A DNA stretch of 64,000 bases from Hyphomicrobiaceae bacterium (GTDB lineage Bacteria; Pseudomonadota; Alphaproteobacteria; Rhizobiales; Hyphomicrobiaceae), in contig JAURWC010000076.1 in assembly GCA_030655135.1 (NCBI GenBank), positions 1 through 64,000 on the forward strand. Reading direction: 5' to 3'. The notes under the pieces are model-generated. The model saw nothing but the letters and a program-made list of their open reading frames with translations, was not told the DNA's origin and made no database searches. The position numbers were made by a program, and so were the translations under genes. Below are positions 17,743 through 25,970 of the stretch, in pieces (the stretch's first letter is position 1; every line of letters starts with the position of its first letter).

Positions 17743-19230
17743 CTAAAATGTAATCGAGACCGACTTCAGGTCGGCGTATTTGTGAAGCGCGTGCAGCGAG
17801 CGGTCGCGGCCGAAGCCGGACTGCTTGAAGCCGCCGAACGGCATCGTGAGGTCGCAGCTGTCCCAGCCGTTGATCCAGACGAGGCCGGCCTTCAACTTGC
17901 GCGCGGCGTGGTGGGCCAGGCTCAGATCCTTCGTCCATAGCCCTGCCGCGAGGCCGTAGACGGTGTCGTTGGCCATGCGGAAGGCGTCGTCCGCGTCCGA
18001 GAACTTGGTGACGGCCAGCACGGGGCCGAACACTTCTTCGCGGGCGAGCGTGTCCTTGGGTTGCACGCCGGTGAAGACGGTCGGCTCGACGTAGAAGCCG
18101 CCGGTGTCGGCGCGCGTCTGATGGCCGCCGAGCTTCAGGGACGCGCCTTCCTTCTGCGCGGTATCGATGTAGCGCAGCGCCGTCTTCATCTGTTCCTGGC
18201 TGACCATGGCGCCGAAGTTGGTGCGCGGTTCCAGCGGATCGCCAGGCGAAACCTTGCGCGCGGCGCGCAGCAGGCTCTCGGTGAAGGCGTCGGCAATTGA
18301 ATCCTGCACCAGCAGACGCGAGGCGGCGGTGCAGACTTCGCCCTGGTTGAAGAAGATGCTCCAAGCAGCCTGCACGGCGGCGGCATTGAGATCGGGACAA
18401 TCGGCGAAGACGATCTGCGGGGATTTGCCGCCGAGCTCGAGGCTGACGCGCTTCAGGTTGGACTGTCCGGAGTACTGCATCAGCAGCCGGCCGACTGCGC
18501 CCGAACCGGTGAACGCGATCATGTCGACGTCCATGTGCAGGGCAATCGCCTTCCCGGCGGTGGCACCTAGACCTGGTACGATGTTGAGCACGCCGGGCGG
18601 AACGCCGGCTTCGAGTGCCAGCTGGCCGAGCTTGAGAGCCGTCATCGGTGACTGCTCGGCGGGCTTCAGCACGATGGAGTTGCCCATGGCGAGCGCGGGG
18701 GCGACCTTCCACATGGCCATTAACAGCGGAAAGTTCCATGGCACGATGACGCCGATGACGCCGAGCGGCTCGTGCACGGCGAACGAGAAACGGTCCGGCG
18801 TGCCTGGGCCGACTTCGCCATAGACCTTGTCGAGGGCCTCGGCGTAGTAGCGCAACGTGCGGATGGCGCCGGGGATGTCAACGGCCAGCGAGTCCTTGAT
18901 CGGCTTGCCGACGTCGAGGCTTTCGAGCAGCGCCAGAGTTTCGGCATCGCGCTCCATCAGCTCGGCGAGCTTGAACAGGATGTCCTTCTTCTTGCGGTAG
19001 TGCAGGTTGCGCCAGCGGCCATCCTCGAACGCTTCGCGGGCGGCCGTGGCAGCGATATCGACATCGACCGCGTTGCACGAGGCCACCTTGTTGAGGACGC
19101 GGCCATCACGCGGGCCGACGTTGTCGAACGTCTCGCCGCTGGCGCTGGCGAGAAGCTTGCCGTCGATGATGGCCTTGCCGGGCAGCTCGATGGAGCCGGC
19201 CAGCGTTTCGAAATGGGCGAGCGAGGTCAT
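17743..19230 (-). CDS. puuC: Gamma-glutamyl-gamma-aminobutyraldehyde dehydrogenase-like (495 aa)
   Basis: An NAD(P)-dependent aldehyde dehydrogenase. The nucleotide-binding FTGSGAVG motif, the general base Glu in SLELGGKSP and the catalytic Cys in FFNQGEVCTAASR are all in place. The length and the N-terminal layout match PuuC. In this context it would oxidise gamma-glutamyl-gamma-aminobutyraldehyde, the product of the oxidase at 6645, to gamma-glutamyl-GABA. The start at 19230 has TGGAG upstream. It lies between the second PuuA-like ligase gene and gabT on the same strand. Confidence 0.88.
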   Translation of the reverse strand: MTSLAHFETLAGSIELPGKAIIDGKLLASASGETFDNVGPRDGRVLNKVASCNAVDVDIAATAAREAFEDGRWRNLHYRKKKDILFKLAELMERDAETLALLESLDVGKPIKDSLAVDIPGAIRTLRYYAEALDKVYGEVGPGTPDRFSFAVHEPLGVIGVIVPWNFPLLMAMWKVAPALAMGNSIVLKPAEQSPMTALKLGQLALEAGVPPGVLNIVPGLGATAGKAIALHMDVDMIAFTGSGAVGRLLMQYSGQSNLKRVSLELGGKSPQIVFADCPDLNAAAVQAAWSIFFNQGEVCTAASRLLVQDSIADAFTESLLRAARKVSPGDPLEPRTNFGAMVSQEQMKTALRYIDTAQKEGASLKLGGHQTRADTGGFYVEPTVFTGVQPKDTLAREEVFGPVLAVTKFSDADDAFRMANDTVYGLAAGLWTKDLSLAHHAARKLKAGLVWINGWDSCDLTMPFGGFKQSGFGRDRSLHALHKYADLKSVSITF

Positions 19231-19236
19231 GGCGAT

Positions 19237-19400
19237 CTCCAGTCCCCTCTCCCCGTCCTTACGGGGAGAGGGTTAGGGTGAGGGGCAGCATCCGCGAACA
19301 TGTGAGTGTCATTCCTGATGCCAACGTAATACCGAGCCGTCTTCGAACCCAGAACCTGCTCCTCACCCCGACACACTCCGTCGAGTGCAGGGCGGGGAGA
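19237..19400. repeat. Dispersed palindromic element between puuA and puuC genes
   Basis: CCCCTCTCCCCGTCC-TTA-CGGGGAGAGG followed by a GTTAGGGTGAGGGG stretch (about 19239-19287), and a partial mirrored end CTCACCCCGA...GGGGAGAGGGAGG near 19361-19406. This is the well-known type of intergenic repeat of alphaproteobacterial genomes. It occupies most of the 180-bp gap. Confidence 0.7.
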
Positions 19401-19410
19401 GGGAGGAGCG

Positions 19411-20766
19411 CTAAGCGACCTGGGCGTACCAGGCGTGATCGAGCGAGGTTACGATGCGTTCAAAGCTGACGCGCTCCGTCGTCTTGAGCTTGTAGTAGAC
19501 GTCCTGGACGTCGGTGCCGATATAGTCGCGGACGACGGGCGAGGCCTTGAATGCCGACAGCGCGTTGACCCAGGCGATCGGCAGTTCCGGGGCGTCGAGG
19601 GTGGCGGCGTCGCCGGTGGCTTCCGGGCCGGGATCGATCTTGTTGGTGATGCCGTGTTGGATGCCGGCCAGGATGCCGGCCACTACGAGATAGGGATTGG
19701 CGTCGGCGCCGGCAACGCGGTGCTCGATGCGAGTGGCCGCGCCCGAGCCGAACGGAATGCGCAGTGCGACCGTGCGGTTGTTGGAGCCCCATTGCGCGGC
19801 CAGCGGCACGTAGGATTCAGGCACGTAGCGGCGGTAGGCGTTGGCGGATTGCGCCCAGAAGGCCATGAAATCCGGCATCGTGGCGCGCAGGCCGCCGATG
19901 GCGTGCAGGAACATCGGGTTCATCTTGTCGCCGGTGGCCGCGAACAGGTTACCGCCCTTGGCATCGACGAGGCTGACGTGAATGTGCATGCCTGAGCCGG
20001 TCCAGTCGTGGTGCGGCTTGGCCATGAACGTCGCTTCAAGATCGTGGGCGCGGGCGGCGGCCTTGATGGCGCGCTTCAGCAGCAGGCCGTCCTGCGCGGC
20101 CTTCACGGCATCGTCGCAATGCTTGAGATTGATCTCGAACTGACCGGGACCGCTCTCCTGCATCACGGCGTCGACGGGAAGGCCTTGCTTTTCAGCGATG
20201 CGATAGATGTCGTCGATGAAGGGACCGAGGGTGTCCATCTCCTCGAACATGAACGTCATCGGCTGGTCGGGATCGGAGCAGACGCCTGGGGGTGTTTCGA
20301 GGCCGAACGTTCCATCCTCGCGCCGCTTGGTGACGTAGAATTCCAGCTCGACGGCGACGACGGGGGTCTGCCCGGCCTTCTTGAAGCGCTCGACCTGAGC
20401 GCCAAGAATGAGATGCGGGGCCAGATCGTAGGGGTCTTCGGGAACCATGACGGCTTGCGCGTGCGTGCCGGCGCCAACCGGAACCGGCTGCAGCGTGCCG
20501 GCGACGAGGTGGAACTTGATGTCGTAGTCGCCGGTCTCCCAGAGACGTCCCGTCTCGGCGATCGAGTTGCCGCGCGGGTCGAGGACGTAGACCGACGCGG
20601 GCAGCATCAGGCCGCTCTTGACGACGCCGGCGAGGTCGGCGGGGCGGATGCGCTTGCCGCGCGGCATGCCATTGAGATCGAACAGGATGATGTCGATCCA
20701 CTGCACGGACGGATTGGCGGCGAGGAAGGCGGTTGCCTCGTCGGCGGTGACGCGGGGGAGGGTCAT
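19411..20766 (-). CDS. puuA: Glutamine synthetase family ligase, gamma-glutamylputrescine synthetase-like, copy 2 (451 aa)
   Basis: The second GlnA-fold ligase. Active-site blocks are VELEFYVTK, ESGPGQFEINLKH, GSGMHIHVSL and the NNRTVALRIPFG loop. The start at 20766 gives MTLPRVTADEATAF and overlaps the end of puuD by 4 bp (ATGA), so it is translationally coupled to the hydrolase. That coupling makes this copy the better candidate for the true gamma-glutamylputrescine synthetase. Confidence 0.88.
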   Translation of the reverse strand: MTLPRVTADEATAFLAANPSVQWIDIILFDLNGMPRGKRIRPADLAGVVKSGLMLPASVYVLDPRGNSIAETGRLWETGDYDIKFHLVAGTLQPVPVGAGTHAQAVMVPEDPYDLAPHLILGAQVERFKKAGQTPVVAVELEFYVTKRREDGTFGLETPPGVCSDPDQPMTFMFEEMDTLGPFIDDIYRIAEKQGLPVDAVMQESGPGQFEINLKHCDDAVKAAQDGLLLKRAIKAAARAHDLEATFMAKPHHDWTGSGMHIHVSLVDAKGGNLFAATGDKMNPMFLHAIGGLRATMPDFMAFWAQSANAYRRYVPESYVPLAAQWGSNNRTVALRIPFGSGAATRIEHRVAGADANPYLVVAGILAGIQHGITNKIDPGPEATGDAATLDAPELPIAWVNALSAFKASPVVRDYIGTDVQDVYYKLKTTERVSFERIVTSLDHAWYAQVA

Positions 20767-21503
20767 GATGCTGCGTTGCCTCTCACGGCGTCGCCAAAGC
20801 GATGGAACAGGGCGGTTGAAACGGAGTTGGCGGCAGCCTTCCACTCAGGATGCCACTGTACGCCCAACAGGAAGGGATGCTCGGACGGGCCCATGACGGC
20901 CTCGACCAGACCGTCTTCGGCATAGGCCTGAGGACGCAGACCGTCGGCGAGACGGCGGATGCCCTGGCCATGCAGTGAGTTGACGATGACTGTCTCCTGG
21001 CCGACCCATTCGCGCAGGTCGCCCTCGAGGCGGATGGGGTGGGAGGGGCCGAAGCGATCGTCCATCAACTCCTTGGGTTTTTCGCGATGGTCGTTTAGGC
21101 CGGGCTGGTCGTGCACGGCCTGGTACAGGCTGCCGCCCAGGGCGACGTTGAGTTCCTGATAGCCGCGGCAAATCGCAAACAGCGGGATCTTCTTTTCAAC
21201 CGCGGTGCGGATGAGCGGCAGGGTCACCGCGTCGCGCGCGGGGTCCATCGTCTCGGGCCGCAGCGGCTGCTCGGTGCCGTACAAGCCCGGGTGAACGTTG
21301 GAGACGCTGCCGGACAGCAGGATGCCGTCGGCAACGTCGAGGATGGCGGCGATGTCGACGAGAGCGGCCTCGAGCGGAACCAGCAGCGGCTGGCACTGCG
21401 CCACCTCGGCGACGGCGGCGGAGTATTTCCGGCCGACGGCGTCGAAGGTGAGGGTCTCGATAACTTTCGTGTCGGCGGGAATAATAACGATAGGCCGGCT
21501 CAT
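20763..21503 (-). CDS. puuD: Gamma-glutamyl-GABA hydrolase (246 aa)
   Basis: A class I glutamine amidotransferase-fold hydrolase that releases GABA from gamma-glutamyl-GABA. The nucleophile Cys sits in FAICRGYQELNVALGG near residue 112, and the partner His-Glu is in GVQWHPEW near residue 220. The start overlaps the stop of the aminotransferase gene (4 bp), and its own stop overlaps the puuA start, giving a tightly coupled three-gene unit. Confidence 0.92.
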   Translation of the reverse strand: MSRPIVIIPADTKVIETLTFDAVGRKYSAAVAEVAQCQPLLVPLEAALVDIAAILDVADGILLSGSVSNVHPGLYGTEQPLRPETMDPARDAVTLPLIRTAVEKKIPLFAICRGYQELNVALGGSLYQAVHDQPGLNDHREKPKELMDDRFGPSHPIRLEGDLREWVGQETVIVNSLHGQGIRRLADGLRPQAYAEDGLVEAVMGPSEHPFLLGVQWHPEWKAAANSVSTALFHRFGDAVRGNAAS

Positions 21504-22888
21504 GCCGCGATTTCTCCCGCGACGTCGTTGAGGGTCTGGTCGAGCGCCTTGCCGATCACGGCCTCGGCCTCGTCGAACTGGGCCTGCGTCCAGATCAACG
21601 CGGGGGCGCAGACCATGGTGTCGAACGTGGCACGCATGATGAAGCCTTCACGCACGAAGTGATCGCGGCAGATGGTGCCGACGCGGCCCAGCTGGTCGAA
21701 CCGCTTGCGCGTGCGTTTGTCGGCGACAAGCTCGATGGCGCCGAGCAGGCCGACGGAACGCACCTCGCCGACCAGCGGGTGGTCCTTGAACTTGCCCAGC
21801 ATCTTGGCGAGCGCCGGGCCCGTCGTGGTGTTGACGTTCTCGATCAGGTGCTCGTTCTCGAGGATCTCGAGGTTCTTCAGCGCGACGGCGCAGGCGACCG
21901 GGTGGCCGGAGAAGGTGTAGCCGTGATTGAAGTCGTCGTTGTGGCCGTTCAGCACGTCGACGATTTTGTCGTCCACCAGCAAGCCGCTGAGCGGCAGGTA
22001 TCCCGACGTCACGGCCTTTGCGAACGTGATCAGGTTGGGCCGGATGCCGTAGTAGTCCGAGGCGAACCACTTGCCGAGGCGGCCGAAGCCGGTAATGACC
22101 TCGTCGGCCAGGAACAGGATACCGTACTTGTCGATGATCTTCTGGACTTCGGGCCAGTAGGTGGATGGCGCGATCTTGACGCCGCCGGCGCCCTGCACCG
22201 GCTCACCGGCGAAGGCAGCAACGTTCTCGGGCCCTACGGCCAGAATCTCGTCTTCCAGGGCCTTGGCGGCGCGCAGGCCGAAGGCTTCCGGCGTCTCACC
22301 GTCCATCGCTTCGCCGTACCAGTAGGGGTCCATGACGTGGCGGAAGCCGGGATAGACCGGATAGCTGTGCTGGTGCACGTGGGACATGCCGCCCATCGAG
22401 CCGGCCGCGATGGTCGAGCCGTGATAGGCCTGCGTGCGGCTGATAATGATGTGCCGCTTAGGTTCGCCCTTTAGAGCCCAATAGTGGCGGATGAGGCGAA
22501 TGGCGGTGTCGTTCGATTCCGATCCCGACGATCCGAAGAACACCTGGTTGAGGTTCGGCGGCGCAATCTCGGCCAAACGGTGCGCGAGGCGGACGACGGG
22601 TTCGTGCGTCGTCTTGAAGAACGTATTGTAGTACGGCAGCTCAAGCATTTGCTTGTAGGCGGCCTCGGCAAGTTCCTTGCGGCCGGAGCCGATCGACGTG
22701 GTCCACAGTCCTGCCATGCCGTCGAGGATGCGATTTCCGTCAGCGTCCCAGAGATAAGGGCCTTCGCCGCGCACGATCACACGGGCGCCGCCGGCGCGCA
22801 TCGTGCGGTGATTGGTGAAGGGATGCAGGTGATGCAGCGCGTCGAGCTGCTGCAACGAGTAGTTCGTTTGTTGAGTGCGAGACGACAT
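21500..22888 (-). CDS. spuC: Class III aminotransferase, putrescine--pyruvate type (462 aa)
   Basis: A PLP omega-aminotransferase resembling SpuC. The PLP-binding SGSESNDTAIRLIRHYW block, the FLADEVITGFGRLG Asp segment and the Lys region TFAKAVTSGYLPLSG are present. It would move the amino group of putrescine (or gamma-glutamylputrescine) to pyruvate, offering a second route to aminobutyraldehyde beside the oxidase. ATG 22888 has GGAGG upstream. It is the first gene of the spuC-puuD-puuA run; a divergent TetR regulator lies 343 bp away. Confidence 0.85.
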   Translation of the reverse strand: MSSRTQQTNYSLQQLDALHHLHPFTNHRTMRAGGARVIVRGEGPYLWDADGNRILDGMAGLWTTSIGSGRKELAEAAYKQMLELPYYNTFFKTTHEPVVRLAHRLAEIAPPNLNQVFFGSSGSESNDTAIRLIRHYWALKGEPKRHIIISRTQAYHGSTIAAGSMGGMSHVHQHSYPVYPGFRHVMDPYWYGEAMDGETPEAFGLRAAKALEDEILAVGPENVAAFAGEPVQGAGGVKIAPSTYWPEVQKIIDKYGILFLADEVITGFGRLGKWFASDYYGIRPNLITFAKAVTSGYLPLSGLLVDDKIVDVLNGHNDDFNHGYTFSGHPVACAVALKNLEILENEHLIENVNTTTGPALAKMLGKFKDHPLVGEVRSVGLLGAIELVADKRTRKRFDQLGRVGTICRDHFVREGFIMRATFDTMVCAPALIWTQAQFDEAEAVIGKALDQTLNDVAGEIAA

Positions 22889-23231
22889 CAGGGGAACCTC
22901 CGGCAGCGCCAAATTTACAGGGCGGGCAACGCAGTGCAGCTACTGCGGCGGAGGCGTGTATCCAATACGGGCGCAAAGCTCCAGCAGTTGCCGTTTGCGG
23001 CTGAGGGCGGCGGCCGGGTTTTGCATCGAGCCCAAGGCGCAATTGACCCTGCGCGGAGCCGCGCGGGTTTGCTCGATTAAAGTGGGCCGGGATTGCATCG
23101 CGCGTTTGCCTGCCATGCCCGCGCCGACGCGGGAAGCCTTCATCATACTCCAGAACCATTCGCTTTCAGCAAGTTTCGGAGTGCGGTATAGGGATAATGT
23201 CTACAGTGTAGAAATTGTCAAGAGATCTGCC
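22889..23231. other. 343-bp divergent region between spuC and tetR-type gene
   Basis: Contains the TetR-side promoter and palindrome (23193-23212). A 68-codon minus-strand frame (22940-23146, ending CARIGYTPPPQ) has a GGAG just before its ATG but no recognisable family and Arg-rich, repeat-free composition. I leave it uncalled. Confidence 0.4.
23193..23212 (+). promoter_or_regulatory. -10 box and overlapping palindrome of the TetR gene
   Basis: GATAAT (23193-23198) is a near-perfect -10. It is followed at once by TCTAC-AGT-GTAGA (23200-23212), an inverted repeat placed over the expected start site, which suits TetR autorepression. Confidence 0.5.
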
Positions 23232-23909
23232 ATGGCCAAGGCACAGACGCGGGGACGCCGCGGGCTGAACCGTGACGACTTACTCGACGAAGCCTTCGCA
23301 TTTGCCGCTGCCGAGGGGGAGGCTGGGTTCTCTTTGCGCAAGTTGGCGGTACGGCTCGGCGTTGACCCCATGACGCTGCTGCATCATTTCGGCTCCCGCG
23401 AAGGCCTGCTGCGCGCAATCGCCGATCACTCCCTCAACACGGTCACGCTGCCAGAACCTTCGGCCGACTGGAAAGCAGACCTTCGTGCGGTCGCGGCCGC
23501 GTATCGCGACTTGGCGCGGCGGCATCCAAGGCTTTTCGCACTCCATTTCCGCTATCACGCGACCGGGCCTCGCGATCACGTTGCCAGCGAAGTGGTGCAC
23601 CGGGCGCTGCGCCGATCCGGACTACCGGACGCGGTGGCCGCCGCCCAGGGGCTGGCCTTCTTTGCCTTCGTCCTTGGCTTTGCGTTGGCTGAATCGGAGG
23701 GCTTGCTGCAACCGCTGAACAAGGCTGAGGAGATCGAGTTGAAGGCACTGGACGCTACCGATTTTGCAGCAACGCGCGCGTTCATTTCGGCTTTCAAAGC
23801 GCTTGATGCCAGCGCCGCGTTCGAAGTGGCGATCAATGCCTATATCGATGGGCTGGCGCTGCGCTGTCCTGCCGCAGGCATCACGGGCTACCGAGCCGCA
23901 AAAAAATAA
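23232..23909 (+). CDS. TetR-family transcriptional regulator (225 aa)
   Basis: An N-terminal HTH (LDEAFAFAAAEGEAGFSLRKLAVRLGVDPMTLLHHFGSREGLLRAI) is followed by an all-helical ligand/dimer domain of the TetR_C type. The length is normal. It is divergent from the spuC-puuD-puuA genes, so control of that set is likely, though its ligand is unknown. ATG 23232 (MAKAQTRGRRG) was chosen because the frame further upstream is not homologous and would run through the promoter. Confidence 0.88.
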   Translation: MAKAQTRGRRGLNRDDLLDEAFAFAAAEGEAGFSLRKLAVRLGVDPMTLLHHFGSREGLLRAIADHSLNTVTLPEPSADWKADLRAVAAAYRDLARRHPRLFALHFRYHATGPRDHVASEVVHRALRRSGLPDAVAAAQGLAFFAFVLGFALAESEGLLQPLNKAEEIELKALDATDFAATRAFISAFKALDASAAFEVAINAYIDGLALRCPAAGITGYRAAKK

Positions 23910-24040
23910 CGGCTGTCATGGAACCTTCAGAGTCGTTTGCTATTTATCACGTCAGCTGCGTGATCTCGCCGCGTCTTCGTATCTCGTAATGGACGCGACG
24001 AGATCATGGCAGCAGTTGGCTCTAGACTCCGAGTCGCCCC

Positions 24041-24208
24041 ATGCTCCGCCTCGTATCAAAGTCCGTCAGTTCCAGTGACCTCTGGGGCGTCGTCACGCTT
24101 GCCGTATTTATTGGCTTGATCTGCACCTTGGCGCTGTCGACCAAGGGAACCAGCGATCACGGGTATCGCTACGTCAGCTCGACACCGTCGCTGACAGACC
24201 GGCTATAA
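24041..24208 (+). CDS. Small single-span membrane protein (55 aa), hypothetical
   Basis: A short frame in the otherwise empty stretch 23910-24558. It encodes an N-terminal cytoplasmic segment, one hydrophobic span (LWGVVTLAVFIGLICTLAL, residues about 14-32) and a polar tail. The ribosome binding site is weak. No family is recognised. It could be a chance ORF; the clean hydrophobic span is the main support. Confidence 0.4.
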   Translation: MLRLVSKSVSSSDLWGVVTLAVFIGLICTLALSTKGTSDHGYRYVSSTPSLTDRL

Positions 24209-24280
24209 CCCGGGCAATGCTGATTTTGCAAATCACATCAACTGCTTAATCAGCTTTGGCGCGTCCTTCACAGGATGCTC

Positions 24281-24308
24281 TTGAAGACCTGCGCCAGCCA
24301 CCTACATA
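24281..24308 (+). promoter_or_regulatory. Candidate sigma-70 promoter of the sRNA
   Basis: TTGAAG (24281-24286), a 16-bp spacer and TACATA (24303-24308). This predicts a transcript start near 24315. Confidence 0.5.
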
Positions 24309-24314
24309 AGTACC

Positions 24315-24461
24315 GTCCGGTACACATTGGTGGTGAAGTGCAGCGACCGTCCCCTCCCCCCCGTTGCTGCTGCCTTTCCCCGCCGCCGGTGTGTGCCGGC
24401 TCGTTTCCTCCCTGACCCCTCCCATGGCGCCGCAGTAGGCCGGCGTCATGGGCTTTTTTTT
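24315..24461 (+). ncRNA. Candidate trans-acting sRNA with C-rich anti-Shine-Dalgarno loops
   Basis: No ORF explains this stretch, but it folds well. Hairpin 1 is GCAGCGAC/GTTGCTGC (24340-24347 and 24363-24370, one G-U pair) with a 15-nt loop carrying CCCCTCCCCCCC. Hairpin 2 is GCCGG/CCGGC near 24386-24401. A single-stranded stretch with two more CCTCCC motifs follows, then the terminator at 24421-24461. C-rich unpaired CCUCCC elements are the hallmark of alphaproteobacterial sRNAs that pair with ribosome binding sites. Ends are predicted, not observed. Confidence 0.6.
24421..24461 (+). terminator. Strong Rho-independent terminator of the sRNA
   Basis: CCCATGGCGCCG and CGGCGTCATGGG pair over 12 positions (one G-U) around an 8-nt loop, followed by C and eight T. 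Confidence 0.88.
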
Positions 24462-24558
24462 GCCCGCAGCCGCATTAGAAAATCGAAAGGTGTCAACGTC
24501 CGTGCTGTGCGCTAGAAGGCGGCATCAACCGTCGGATCAAGTACCGAGGAGATGACGC

Positions 24559-25029
24559 ATGTGGGCTCTTGTGCACCTTCGAACCCTTGCGACGATGGGC
24601 ATCGCCCTCGGTACGCTGTTTGCCGGCGCCGTCGTTCTGCAGGCAGCCGGCGAAGCCAAGGCGCAATCAACTGGAAAGCAAATGACCACAGCATCAGGAC
24701 TGAAAATCGAAGACACCCAGGTCGGCACGGGTGAAACGCCCAAGACCGGGCAGACGTGCGTGATGCACTACACCGGCTGGCTTTACGAGAATGGCGCTAA
24801 GGGCCAAAAATTCGACAGCTCCGTCGACCGCGGCGACCCCTTCGAATTCCCAATCGGTACCGGCCGGGTGATCAAGGGTTGGGACGAAGGCGTTGCGTCG
24901 ATGAAGGTCGGCGGCAAGCGCACGCTGATCATTCCGGCAGAGCTGGGCTACGGCGCGCGTGGCGCCGGTGGCGTCATTCCGCCGAACGCGACGCTGATCT
25001 TCGAGGTCGAGTTGCTGGGCGTCAAATAA
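24559..25029 (+). CDS. FKBP-type peptidyl-prolyl isomerase, exported (156 aa)
   Basis: A single FKBP domain (residues about 45-156) follows a signal peptide or N-terminal anchor (MGIALGTLFAGAVVLQAAG). Catalytic-pocket blocks VMHYTGWLYENG, FDSSVDRG, FPIGTGRVIKGWDEGV and IPAELGYGARGAGGVIPPNATLIFEVELL are all present. It would assist proline-limited folding in the periplasm. The start at 24559 is preceded by GAGGAG. Confidence 0.92.
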   Translation: MWALVHLRTLATMGIALGTLFAGAVVLQAAGEAKAQSTGKQMTTASGLKIEDTQVGTGETPKTGQTCVMHYTGWLYENGAKGQKFDSSVDRGDPFEFPIGTGRVIKGWDEGVASMKVGGKRTLIIPAELGYGARGAGGVIPPNATLIFEVELLGVK

Positions 25030-25250
25030 TTTGGGTACCGGGCATGGCGCGGCGCTCAATACAATTGGTCGTCGCGCCTGCCGTCGTAAAACTTGAAGTT
25101 CACAGACGATGCTTTTCTAAGCGGTCTTTCACATTATGAGCCGCTTTTCGGCAACGCGCGATTACGGTCATCCGACCCAGCGCGGCGTGGCGTTATGAGC
25201 AGACGATCGCGCGGTATGCACTTGCCGGCCTCGGCACGCTTGCGTAGTGG

Positions 25251-25685
25251 TCAACGAGCCGCCACCACCACGTCGCGCAGCACATTGGTTTCGAGCTGCA
25301 TTTCCTGCAGCCGGTACTTCAACACGTCGCCCGTGCTAACCAGGCCGACGAGCTTGCCGCTTTCCACCACGGGTAAATGCCGGACCCGGCGTCTCGTCAT
25401 CACGCTCATGGCGTTGAGGATGGTGTCGCGCGGCGCGCAGGTGACGACGGCACGGGTCATGAGATCGCGGACAGTCACGTGGTGAAGCTCCCCACCGTAG
25501 GTTGCCAAGCCGTAAGCGATGTCGCGTTCGGAGATCATGCCGTCGAGAGAGCGGCCGTCGTCGCTGACGACAAGGGCACCGACGTGTTCGCTTTTAAGGC
25601 GTTGGGCGCAGCTCATCGCCGAGTCGTAGGACTGGACCATTTTTACCGACGAGCCTTTGGACCGTAGAATGTCTGAAACGAGCAT
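25251..25685 (-). CDS. CBS-domain pair protein (144 aa)
   Basis: Two tandem CBS motifs form one Bateman module: residues about 8-62 (SEHVGALVVSDDGRSLDGMISERDI) and 75-130 (VRDLMTRAVVTCAPRDTILNAM ... HLPVVESGKLVGLVSTGDV). Such stand-alone modules bind adenosyl nucleotides or NAD and act as sensors. ATG 25685 has AGGAG upstream; the frame continues far upstream without homology. Confidence 0.9.
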   Translation of the reverse strand: MLVSDILRSKGSSVKMVQSYDSAMSCAQRLKSEHVGALVVSDDGRSLDGMISERDIAYGLATYGGELHHVTVRDLMTRAVVTCAPRDTILNAMSVMTRRRVRHLPVVESGKLVGLVSTGDVLKYRLQEMQLETNVLRDVVVAAR

Positions 25686-25970
25686 GGGCGTGCTCCTGTC
25701 GAGATCAACATTTTGCTGTGTCTGGCGCCGTCCGAGTGCTCGCGTTTTGCGAGCGGCTATGCGGCGGCACCGCTGCGATGTCAGCCAATGGCAACGCCGG
25801 TCATCGCGTCTGACATCCGGGCGCGACGGCTGTGATGTTGCGACGGCGTTGCGTTCGCTGGACATCTCAAACAGGATAGCATCAATCGGCGGGATCGTCG
25901 CGGAAGATGTGAGGCAAACAGACGGTTTGCTGTGTCCCGATTGCAGGCCGATGAGCATTCAAGGGATCTT

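Noticed and set aside
16177-17940. Long plus-strand frame (587 codons) over gabT and puuC
   Set aside because: It is antisense to two clearly homologous genes; high GC keeps the opposite frame open. The same applies to the long frames at 143-910, 948-1931, 3933-4985, 7098-7916, 29826-31511, 31639-32811 and 55308-56492.
22940-23146. 68-codon minus-strand ORF upstream of the spuC gene
   Set aside because: A ribosome-binding-like GGAG is present, but there is no family resemblance and the composition is typical of noncoding high-GC DNA. Left as part of the intergenic region.
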